Below are positions 14,369 through 21,184 of a stretch of 22,490 nucleotides of DNA, one piece after another. Below the pieces are notes generated by a model that ran no database searches, was not told the DNA's origin, and was given only the letters and a program-made list of their open reading frames with translations. This DNA comes from an uncultured Eggerthellaceae bacterium (GTDB taxonomy: Bacteria; Actinomycetota; Coriobacteriia; Coriobacteriales; Eggerthellaceae): NCBI GenBank assembly GCA_958454405.1, contig CAUEBO010000044.1, positions 1-22,490 of the forward strand. Reading direction: 5' to 3'. The translations under genes were made by a program, and so were the position numbers. Within the stretch, counting starts at the first letter, position 1; each line of letters begins with the position of its first letter.

Positions 14369-15517
14369 ATGGATCCCAGCACGGGCGCGGCCCTTGACTC
14401 CCTGTCGGTCGTGTTCATGGCCGTGCTGCTGAGCGGCGTGTGGGGCTCGCGCGCGAAGAGCATATCGAACTCGCTGTACGCGGCGCTCATCATCGCCGTC
14501 GGCGTGCTCTTGAGCGCCGATCTGGTGTACCAGGCCCTGCTCGGCACTCCCGGCGAGCCCTTCCATGCGGTCCTCCTCGCGGCGAAGAGCCTCTATTTCG
14601 CAGCGAACACCGTCGTCATCTGGATATGGGCCTTTTACGTCGACTACACGGTGCTGGGCGCGTCCGGTCGATTCAAAACGCTCCGCGTCGTCTACACGGG
14701 CATCGCCGCCGTCAACCTCGCCATCGTCGCAGCCAACCTGTTCGCCGGATGCATGTTCACCATCGCGCCGGACGGCCGGTTCGCGGTCCACGAGCTCTGG
14801 ATGTGGGTCTTCACGACCCTGAACTACCTGAGCGCCCTCATCATGCTGATCGCCCTGCTCTCGCAAAGCAAGGCGATCCGCCGCGGCGTTCTGGTGCGCT
14901 TCGTCCTGTTCCCCCTCATCCCCCTCGTTGCGGAGCTGGTGCACCTCGCCGACCCGAACATCGTTCTCACGTGCGCGTACGCCGTCTCCGCGATGATGGT
15001 GTACCAGATATCGCAGAACGATCTGGCGTACTCCGACGAGCTGACGGGCCTGGGCAACCGCAGGCAGATCGTCGACAGCCTGAACCGGTGGTTTCGGGAC
15101 GCGCATGAAACCGTCGTGTGCGGAATCATGATCGACCTCGATGGGCTGAAGCGCATCAACGACGAGCACGGCCACGCGTGCGGAGACGAAGCCCTGGCCC
15201 TTGCAAGCTCCATCATCAAATCGAAGGCGCCGAAGGAATCCGTGCCCGCCCGCTACGGAGGGGACGAATTCATCATCGCATGGTGCGCCGACGAAGGCCC
15301 CGGTCCCGAAACGGTGGCAGCGCAGCTCGAGGAGGCGAAAGCGGCCGCGAACGAAACCCCGGCCTCCTGGGGGCCGATCGACTTCAGCATCGGCGCCGTG
15401 CGCTGCTCCACGAAGGAATGCCGGAATCCGACCGAATTCATAGCCCGCCTGGACTCCCTCATGTACGAGGCGAAGCGCCAGAAGAAGCTTCCGCACGCCG
15501 ATGGGAAGGCCTGCTGA
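14369..15517 (+). CDS. Membrane-bound GGDEF diguanylate cyclase
   Basis: A 382-residue protein with an N-terminal membrane sensor of about six or seven spans (residues 10-212) and a C-terminal GGDEF domain that makes cyclic di-GMP from two GTP. Motifs are DELTGLGNRR (223-232), MIDLDGLKRIND (254-265) and ARYGGDEF (294-301), so the catalytic loop is intact. The product-inhibition I-site (RxxD, five residues before GGDEF) is absent: the matching positions read PKES. The membrane part is not one I can name (MASE-like). The ATG at 14369 follows GGGAGGGGG. The stop codon lies within a hairpin shared with the convergent MFS gene. The signal sensed is unknown. Confidence 0.9.
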   Translation: MDPSTGAALDSLSVVFMAVLLSGVWGSRAKSISNSLYAALIIAVGVLLSADLVYQALLGTPGEPFHAVLLAAKSLYFAANTVVIWIWAFYVDYTVLGASGRFKTLRVVYTGIAAVNLAIVAANLFAGCMFTIAPDGRFAVHELWMWVFTTLNYLSALIMLIALLSQSKAIRRGVLVRFVLFPLIPLVAELVHLADPNIVLTCAYAVSAMMVYQISQNDLAYSDELTGLGNRRQIVDSLNRWFRDAHETVVCGIMIDLDGLKRINDEHGHACGDEALALASSIIKSKAPKESVPARYGGDEFIIAWCADEGPGPETVAAQLEEAKAAANETPASWGPIDFSIGAVRCSTKECRNPTEFIARLDSLMYEAKRQKKLPHADGKAC

Positions 15518-15528
15518 CGCAAGCAGGC
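15509..15528. terminator. Hairpin across the stop codon of the cyclase gene
   Basis: Arms GCCTGCT and AGCAGGC with a 6-base loop lie between the tightly convergent cyclase and MFS genes, which are only 14 bases apart. There is no T tract. Confidence 0.4.
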
Positions 15529-15531
15529 GCG

Positions 15532-16971
15532 TCATCGGCCGCCACGCGGCGCCTGATCCCCGCTGTGCCGTCTTTCCCGCCCGCGCATGGCGCGCGCGTA
15601 GAAGAACGCGATCGCCAAGCCGACTGCCGCAATCCCCACGGCTATCGCCAGAGCATGGCCGAATCCCGACGCGTACGCCTGCGCCCTCGCCGCGCCCGCC
15701 GCCGTGTCCCTGAGCACGTCGGCCGACAGAACGCCGACGAACAGCGACGAGCCGAGCGCCGACGCCAGCTGCACGGCCGTGGAATTGATGGAAGCGCCGT
15801 GCGGATAGAGGTCGGGCGGCAGCTGGCCGAGCGCCGCGGTCTTGGAAGGGGCCACCACGAAGCCGGCACCGGCGTACACGACCGCCGAGGACGCCACGAC
15901 CAGGATCGCCCACAGGCCCTCGGCCGAGAAGAACGCCCCCGCCTGCCCGACGAGCACCAGCACGAGCCCCACGGGCACGAGCGGCCAGACGCCGTGCTTG
16001 TCGAACAACCTGCCGCCCAGAAACGTGAAGGCCGCGTTCACGAGGACCGGGCCCAGCAGCAGCAAGCCCGCGAAGAACGCCGTGCGCTCCAGCGCTCCCT
16101 CGTAGTACAGCGGAAGCAGGATGCTCATGGAGAAGGACGTCAGCATGCCCACCATCACCAACACGATGCCCACGGCGAACCGTGGATGGCCGAGGGGGCG
16201 CAGGTTGAGCAGCGGGTCCTTCAAGGCCAGCTGGCGCCAGACGAACAGCCCGAGGACCACCGCGCCTGCGACAAGAGACGCGATCGAAGGCGCGGGATCA
16301 TGCGTGATCTCGCCCAGTCCGTACAAGAGCGCGCTCAGACCCAACGGGCCCAGCACGACGCTGAGCACGTCGATGGAGGCGCGGGCCGTCGAGCGACCGC
16401 TGTGGATCAAGGGAAAGCCGAACGCGAGCAGCGCGAGGGCCAGGACGAGGGGCACGACGAACAGGGCGCCCCATCCGAAGCACGTGAGCACGAGGCCCGA
16501 GACCGTGGGGCTCGCCGCCAGGCCCACGGCGATGACGGCGCTGTTCAGGGCAAGGCGGCTGCCGAGCGTCCCTTTGGGCGAGTTCGTCATGATGGCGCTC
16601 GTGACCATGGGGAAGAACAGACCCGTGCACACCGCCTGCACCAAGCGGCCGCAGAGCAGCGCGGGGAAGTTCGGCGCGACCAGGGCGCAGGCGCTGCCCA
16701 CGGCAAGCGCGCCGACGCCGACAAAGAACACGCGGCGCAGGCCGAATTGCTTGAGCAGGAAAGGCGCGAGCATGATGGACGTGGCCGCCACCACCATGTA
16801 CCCCACGATCAGCCAGTTCGCAATGGAGAGCGTGACGCCGAATCGATCCGCCGCTTCGGGCAGCGCGATGTTCATCATGCTCTGGCCGAACGAAGCCGCG
16901 AACGAGCATCCCAGCAAAGCGGGCAGCAGCATGCCCCTCGCCCCGCCGCCCCGCTTGCCCGCTATTTCCAT
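15532..16971 (-). CDS. MFS multidrug-efflux-type transporter (DHA2/EmrB-QacA-like)
   Basis: A 479-residue carrier with about 14 hydrophobic spans, as in the DHA2 drug:proton antiporters. The first span region AASFGQSMMNIALPEAADRF (39-58 of the longest frame) followed by ANWLIVGYMVVAA is the typical opening of EmrB/QacA relatives; LFDKHG-type loop residues appear later. It ends with a basic tail. The ATG at 16971 was preferred because AAAGG lies 7 bases upstream; an ATG at 17001 and a GTG at 17013 are alternatives. No TetR- or MarR-type regulator or membrane-fusion partner is adjacent. Drug or metabolite specificity cannot be inferred. Confidence 0.86.
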   Translation of the reverse strand: MEIAGKRGGGARGMLLPALLGCSFAASFGQSMMNIALPEAADRFGVTLSIANWLIVGYMVVAATSIMLAPFLLKQFGLRRVFFVGVGALAVGSACALVAPNFPALLCGRLVQAVCTGLFFPMVTSAIMTNSPKGTLGSRLALNSAVIAVGLAASPTVSGLVLTCFGWGALFVVPLVLALALLAFGFPLIHSGRSTARASIDVLSVVLGPLGLSALLYGLGEITHDPAPSIASLVAGAVVLGLFVWRQLALKDPLLNLRPLGHPRFAVGIVLVMVGMLTSFSMSILLPLYYEGALERTAFFAGLLLLGPVLVNAAFTFLGGRLFDKHGVWPLVPVGLVLVLVGQAGAFFSAEGLWAILVVASSAVVYAGAGFVVAPSKTAALGQLPPDLYPHGASINSTAVQLASALGSSLFVGVLSADVLRDTAAGAARAQAYASGFGHALAIAVGIAAVGLAIAFFYARAMRGRERRHSGDQAPRGGR

Positions 16972-17205
16972 TCGACTGCCTTTCCGCGCTCCATGCTCCA
17001 TCAGCGCCCGCACATCGAAGCAGCGGGCACCTTCAGTCTAACGGCGGCGGCGGACTGCCGGGCATGCGTTTCGAACACGCAACGATGCGGTCACCGATCC
17101 GATCGTTTCGGGATACGCGAGGATCCAGGGAAGCGGAGGCAAGGCGCGGCCTCGATCCCGCCCGAGGCGGTCGAAGGAGCGCTTGGCCGTTCCGCGCCGA
17201 AGAGG

Positions 17206-17267
17206 ATCGGCCGCGGCAAAACGCGGGCCGATATGCTGCGGGGCGCCTCTCTGAAGCGCCCCGCAGC
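17206..17267 (-). terminator. Two adjacent GC-rich hairpins downstream of the NSS gene
   Basis: The stem at 17235-17267 has perfect 12-bp arms (GCTGCGGGGCGC/GCGCCCCGCAGC) with a 9-base loop. Directly beside it, 17206-17232 forms a 10-bp stem with one bulge. Neither is followed by a T tract on the minus strand, so the termination role is inferred from position. Confidence 0.45.
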
Positions 17268-17306
17268 CGAACCATTATTTCCGTCCGCCGCCGAAGGCAG
17301 CGGTTC

Positions 17307-17329
17307 CCGGCGGGCGCCAGGCCCGCCGG
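17307..17329 (-). terminator. Hairpin immediately after the NSS symporter stop
   Basis: Arms CCGGCGGGC and GCCCGCCGG (9 bp) with a 5-base loop begin 5 bases after the stop codon on the minus strand. There is no T tract. Confidence 0.45.
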
Positions 17330-17333
17330 CATG

Positions 17334-18716
17334 CTAGAAGCTCACGATCCCGAACGTCTGGGCAACGTAGGCCACGAGGATGACGGCGACCAGCACCGGC
17401 GCGACGTATTTGATCACGACGATCCACGCCTTCTCGGCCTTGAACGCGCTCGACCGCTTCACTTCGTCGACGATCGCCTTCGGCTTGATGATCCAGCCGA
17501 CGAAGATGCACGTGAGAAGCGCCACGATGGGCATGATGACCGAGTTGGAGATGAAGTCGAAGAAGTCGAGCAGCGAGCTGCCCTCGCCCAGGGGCTCGAT
17601 GAACGACAGGTTGTTGTAGCCCATGTTCACGAAGATGCCCGCGGCGACCACCACGACGATGACCAGAACGAGCGCCTTCTTCCGGGGAATGCGCGCGCCG
17701 TCCATGATGATGGAGACGCACGTCTCGGTGAGCGAGATGGCGCTCGTCAGCGCCGCGAACAACACGAGCAGGAAGAACAGGAAGCCCACGATGGTAGCGG
17801 CTCCGCCCATGTCGGCGAACACGCCGGGCAGCGTGATGAACATGAGCGACGGGCCGGAGTTGGCGGCCACCGCCTCGCCCGAGCCCATGGCCACGAACGC
17901 GGCCGGCACGATCATGAGGCCGGCCAAAAACGACACGCCGATGTCGAAGCCGCCGATGCGCGTGACGCTCTGCGTGAGGCTGGTCTTCTTGTCAAGGTAG
18001 GAGCCGTACGTGATCATGATGCCCATGGCCAGCGACAGGCTGTAGAACATCTGCCCAAGCGCGCCTATGACGAGCTCTGGAGAGAATTTGCTGAAGTCGG
18101 GCACGAGGTAGTACAGCACGCCGTCCAAGGCGCCCGGCATCGTCATCGTGTACACGGCTATCGCCACGGCCATCACGATGAGCGTGGGCATCATGACGAG
18201 GTTCGCCTTTTCGATGCCGCCCTTCACGCCGAGCGACACCACCACGAACACGATGGCCATGAACAGCAGCATCCAGAAGAAGCTCTCGGTGTTGCTCGTG
18301 ATGAACCCCGTGAAGAAGTCGCCGCCGTCGGCAAGCGCCTCGGGGCCGTTGACGAGGTAGGCGGCCGCGTACTTGGTCACCCAGCCGCCGATGATGCAGT
18401 AGTACGGCGTGATGATGAACGGCACCGTGGCCGCCAGCACGCCGATGAACGCGTACTTCTTGCCGAAGGTCCGAAACGCCCCGATGGCGGACTGGCCGGT
18501 CTTGCGGCCGAGCGCCGTCTCAAGCAGCAGCAATGAGACGCCGAACGTGAACACGAGCAAAAGGTACGTTATCAAAAACGTTCCGCCGCCGTACTTGGCC
18601 GCCAGATACGGGAAACGCCACATGTTCCCCAGCCCGACGGCTGACGCCGCAGCGGCAAGGATGAACGCCCATTTGCCCGACCACGAAGAGCGAGCAGACG
18701 CACCGGTTGATGCCAT
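17334..18716 (-). CDS. Sodium-dependent transporter of the NSS (SNF) family
   Basis: A 460-residue LeuT-fold symporter that takes up an amino acid or amine with sodium. The unwound first span is clear: SAVGLGNMWRFPYLAAKYGGG (25-45), with the GNxWRFPY signature of sodium and substrate binding. About 11 or 12 spans follow, the usual length for bacterial members such as TnaT or MhsT. The ATG at 18716 is supported by GGAGGT six bases upstream; a longer open frame reaching 19460 passes through the neighbouring gene and is not used. It has its own promoter in the 271-base gap upstream and hairpins downstream, so it is monocistronic. The substrate is not determined. Confidence 0.92.
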   Translation of the reverse strand: MASTGASARSSWSGKWAFILAAAASAVGLGNMWRFPYLAAKYGGGTFLITYLLLVFTFGVSLLLLETALGRKTGQSAIGAFRTFGKKYAFIGVLAATVPFIITPYYCIIGGWVTKYAAAYLVNGPEALADGGDFFTGFITSNTESFFWMLLFMAIVFVVVSLGVKGGIEKANLVMMPTLIVMAVAIAVYTMTMPGALDGVLYYLVPDFSKFSPELVIGALGQMFYSLSLAMGIMITYGSYLDKKTSLTQSVTRIGGFDIGVSFLAGLMIVPAAFVAMGSGEAVAANSGPSLMFITLPGVFADMGGAATIVGFLFFLLVLFAALTSAISLTETCVSIIMDGARIPRKKALVLVIVVVVAAGIFVNMGYNNLSFIEPLGEGSSLLDFFDFISNSVIMPIVALLTCIFVGWIIKPKAIVDEVKRSSAFKAEKAWIVVIKYVAPVLVAVILVAYVAQTFGIVSF

Positions 18717-18818
18717 TGAAACCTCCGATGTCAGATTGTATCGCAGCCGCCCCGACCCGTTCGCGCGACTCGGTCCGGCCGTTACGCAGTCCGCCCTTGC
18801 GGCCCACCCAAATGCTGC

Positions 18819-18824
18819 ATTATA
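18819..18824 (-). promoter_or_regulatory. -10 box of the NSS symporter
   Basis: The minus strand reads a consensus TATAAT about 103 bases upstream of the ATG; TGAACT at 17 bases spacing is a possible weak -35. A second TACAAT (18735-18740) is closer to the start but has no -35. Confidence 0.45.
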
Positions 18825-18909
18825 CCGGGAAACCTGCTGGCAGTTCACTACTTTTTGACGAAAGAGGCCGTCGGCGGGCATCAGCGCGCTCCTCAAGGGG
18901 CGCAGGGGG

Positions 18910-18936
18910 GAAAGAAAAGCCGTCGCACCGGCGGCT
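18910..18936 (-). terminator. Rho-independent terminator of the disordered-protein gene
   Basis: On the minus strand a stem AGCCG/CGGCT with a 9-base loop is followed by TTTTCTTT, the clearest factor-independent terminator in the window. It lies about 50 bases after the stop at 18988. Confidence 0.65.
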
Positions 18937-18987
18937 GCAGGCGCGCTGAACGGAGGATACGGGCAGGCGGAAGCGCCGCGGACCGGC

Positions 18988-20103
18988 TCAGGCGAGCTTC
19001 GAGGCGTCGACGGCGACCAGATGGCCGCGCTCGTCCTCGAACACGCACAATCCGCCGTCCTGGCTCTCGTACAACCTGCGGAAACGCGCGAAGCGCTCCT
19101 TCGGAACGTGTCGGCGGGGCCTTTCGGCGCCCTCGGCTCCGTCGAGCGCAGGCCCGCCCCCGGCGCACCGGTCGGGCTCCTCGGACGCGACGGGCTCGCG
19201 CGGCTCAGCCGGACCCTCGCATGGCACCGGCGCCGGCTGGGCGGCCGAAGGCGAAGCGGGCGCGGCAGGCTCCCCCGGACCGGAGGCAGGCCGCGCGCCG
19301 GCATCGGGCGCAGGCGCCGGATCGCAGGCTTCGGCCGCGGGCGCAGGCGTCCCCTGCCCCTCGGCCGAGGACATCGGCTGCTCGCCCCGTTCATCCGTCG
19401 CGGAAGCCGGGCACCCGCCGGCATCGCCGGCTGAGACGATCGGCTCCCGATCATCGGCATCGCAAGGCGGGGGGAAGACGGCTTCGACGAACGGCAGCTC
19501 CGTGGAAGCGGATGCCGCCAGGGGAGCTGACGGCTTCACAGGAGCAGGCGGCGCAGCGGAACCCGCACGAGGGCCGGCAGGCAGAGGAAGCTCTATATCG
19601 GGAAGCTCAAGAGGGGGATGCCCGATGCGCGCCGCCACCTTGACGGCCGGCTCTCCGGACACGCGCGAGGCCTCGCAAGCGGGCTCATCGGCCGAAGGAG
19701 GTTCCTCCACGCGCTGGCCCTCGCCAGCGGCAAAAGACGCCGTCGCTTCCGAGGCCGCGGGCTCAGCCTCCTCGGAAGCGATGGAGTCGGGCTCGTCGCA
19801 GACCGCGTCCCGGAGCCCTGCTTCGGCATAGCCGCCTTCGACGATTTCCATGCCGGAAGCCATGACGCCGCTCGTCGGCGATGCAGAATCGATGCCGAGG
19901 CGGTTGGCAAGGGAGATGTTCGACTGGGCTATGGTCACCAGCTCGCGCGCGCATTCGGACTGCTCGTCGTCAACGGCCCGTTCACGCAGAAGCTTGCCGA
20001 TCTCGAGCACGCGGCCCCACGAAAGGGCGTCCACATCCTCTTTCATCGACACGATGCGATCGACCTCGCGCGCAACCTTCTTTTCCGTTGACATCCCGAA
20101 CAC
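18988..20103 (-). CDS. Hypothetical protein with long disordered Ala/Pro/Glu-rich middle
   Basis: A 371-residue protein I do not recognise. It has three parts: an ordered, helical, charged N-terminus of about 75 residues (STEKKVAREVDRIVSMKEDV, then WGRVLEIGKLL and ELVTIAQSNISLANRLG); about 250 residues rich in Ala, Pro, Glu, Ser and Gly, probably disordered; and a short basic-then-folded C-terminus of about 42 residues (PKERFARFRRLYESQDGG then FEDERGHLVAVDASKLA). There is no signal peptide or membrane span. A GTG at 20103 has AGAAGG eight bases upstream; an ATG at 20094 is the alternative. It lies 44 bases after truA on the same strand and may be partly co-transcribed, though a TACAAT box lies between. 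Two small domains tied by a flexible linker suggest an adaptor. Confidence 0.72.
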   Translation of the reverse strand: MFGMSTEKKVAREVDRIVSMKEDVDALSWGRVLEIGKLLRERAVDDEQSECARELVTIAQSNISLANRLGIDSASPTSGVMASGMEIVEGGYAEAGLRDAVCDEPDSIASEEAEPAASEATASFAAGEGQRVEEPPSADEPACEASRVSGEPAVKVAARIGHPPLELPDIELPLPAGPRAGSAAPPAPVKPSAPLAASASTELPFVEAVFPPPCDADDREPIVSAGDAGGCPASATDERGEQPMSSAEGQGTPAPAAEACDPAPAPDAGARPASGPGEPAAPASPSAAQPAPVPCEGPAEPREPVASEEPDRCAGGGPALDGAEGAERPRRHVPKERFARFRRLYESQDGGLCVFEDERGHLVAVDASKLA

Positions 20104-20136
20104 GAAAAACGCCTTCTTCCCGTAAGCAAGGCGATC

Positions 20137-20142
20137 ATTGTA
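20137..20142 (-). promoter_or_regulatory. Candidate -10 box of the disordered-protein gene
   Basis: The minus strand reads TACAAT about 34 bases before the GTG start, in the short gap after truA. No -35 was identified. Confidence 0.35.
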
Positions 20143-20147
20143 CCACG

Positions 20148-20999
20148 TCAGTACATGACCCGCCAGAACACGAGCCCCTGGGCGGGCGCGTTCTCCCCCG
20201 CCGCCTGACGATCGCGCGCCTCGAGCACGTCGGCCACCCATGAAGCGGGACGCTGCCCCCGTCCCACCATGACCAGCGTTCCCACCATCGTGCGGACCAT
20301 GGAATGGAGGAACGCGTTGCCCACCACCTTGATGGAGAGGAGGTTCTCCCCCATGACCGTTTCGGGATGAAAGGATATTTCGCGGACGTTGCGGTGCGTG
20401 GGCTTTCCCTCGGCCGAGGCGGCCAAGCAGAAGCTCTTGAAGTCGTGTTCCCCCAGCAGGTACTGCGAGGCGGCCTCCATGGCGGACACGTCCAGGCCTC
20501 CGGGCACGAACCACGAGAAGTCCTTCATGAAGATGGGGCATGTGCTGTCCACGCACAGATGGTAATGGTACTCGCGCGCCTGCGCATCGAAGCGCGCCGA
20601 GAAGCCGAGCTGCTTCGGCTCCACTTCCCGTACCGTTATCGCATCGTGCGTGAGCGCGTTGAGCGAGCGGCGCAGGCTGGGAAGCGATCGTCCGGCCAGG
20701 TCGACGTCGTCCACGTCGAAGCTGACCATCTGGCCGAGCGCATGCACGCCGGCGTCCGTGCGCCCCGCGCACGTCGTCTCGATGTCGCGCTTGAACAGCA
20801 GGCGCAGGGCGTCTTCCAGGTCGCCCTGCACGGTCGTCTGGCCCGGCTGGCGGGCGAAGCCCGAGAACGGAGCGCCGTTGTAGGACAGCGTGAGCGCGAG
20901 CGTATGGTCGCGAACAGGCCTTTCGGCGGCCGATGCGGTCGCCGCTTCGCGCTCTCGCGCGGTGTTTGGTGTGATGGTTTGCGTATTCATAGCCGACAT
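20148..20999 (-). CDS. truA: tRNA pseudouridine synthase A
   Basis: A 283-residue enzyme that converts uridines 38-40 of tRNA anticodon arms to pseudouridine. The catalytic segment CAGRTDAGVHALGQ places the nucleophile Asp at 82. Other TruA landmarks are LSYNGAPFSGFARQPGQTTVQG (38-59, shown for position; a family opening), FSARFDAQAREYHY and FLHSMVRTMVGTLVMVG. The N-terminal 30 residues are a polar extension before the domain. The ATG at 20999 was used; an ATG at 20990 is nearly as good, and neither has a strong ribosome site, while a stable hairpin sits just upstream. It follows dnaE on the same strand after a gap of 185 bases. The assignment is secure. Confidence 0.95.
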   Translation of the reverse strand: MSAMNTQTITPNTAREREAATASAAERPVRDHTLALTLSYNGAPFSGFARQPGQTTVQGDLEDALRLLFKRDIETTCAGRTDAGVHALGQMVSFDVDDVDLAGRSLPSLRRSLNALTHDAITVREVEPKQLGFSARFDAQAREYHYHLCVDSTCPIFMKDFSWFVPGGLDVSAMEAASQYLLGEHDFKSFCLAASAEGKPTHRNVREISFHPETVMGENLLSIKVVGNAFLHSMVRTMVGTLVMVGRGQRPASWVADVLEARDRQAAGENAPAQGLVFWRVMY

Positions 21000-21011
21000 G
21001 ATAGACGAACC

Positions 21012-21035
21012 CGCCCCCTCTGCGAAGAGGGGGCG
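21012..21035 (-). promoter_or_regulatory. Stable hairpin in the truA leader
   Basis: A perfect 10-bp stem (CGCCCCCTCT/AGAGGGGGCG) with a 4-base loop ends 13 bases before the truA ATG. It could hide or position the ribosome site, or end the upstream transcript; there is no T tract. Confidence 0.4.
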
Positions 21036-21055
21036 CTGTCCGCTTGCCAAATTGT

Positions 21056-21064
21056 TGAATAGCA
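21056..21064 (-). promoter_or_regulatory. Candidate extended -10 promoter of truA
   Basis: The minus strand reads TGC-TATTCA about 57 bases upstream of the truA ATG, in the gap after dnaE. The -35 is not clear. Confidence 0.3.
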
Positions 21065-21117
21065 CCACGAAGACCGGACAGGCGATGCGTTGTCCATCAG
21101 GCGAGTCCAGCACAGGC

Positions 21118-21139
21118 CGGACGGCCCGGCGGCCGTCCG
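21118..21139 (-). terminator. Hairpin after dnaE
   Basis: Arms CGGACGGCC and GGCCGTCCG (9 bp, perfect) with a 4-base loop lie about 46 bases after the dnaE stop. There is no T tract, so this is a positional inference. Confidence 0.4.
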
Positions 21140-21184
21140 TGCGAGCCAGGACCGTTCGAGCGACCAGCAGCGCGCCGCGCGGCC

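Larger units (their letters stand above)
16972..17333. other. Hairpin-rich gap between the NSS symporter and the DHA2 transporter
   Basis: A 362-base stretch with no convincing gene. Its right half contains three hairpins in a row behind the symporter (17206-17232, 17235-17267, 17307-17329). The left half should contain the promoter of the DHA2 gene; only a weak TAGACT (minus strand, 17035-17040) was seen. Confidence 0.5.

Noticed and set aside
17045..17234. Possible tRNA-like T-arm (a TTCGAA string) upstream of the DHA2 gene
   Set aside because: No cloverleaf could be built around it.
15118..18536. Long plus-strand frames opposite the DHA2 and NSS transporters
   Set aside because: Low-complexity His/Arg/Asp/Glu translations typical of antisense frames; the minus strand encodes clear membrane proteins.
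18717..19460. Longer NSS frame beginning at 19460
   Set aside because: It would overlap the disordered-protein gene and the terminator; GGAGGT plus the SNF-family start support 18716.
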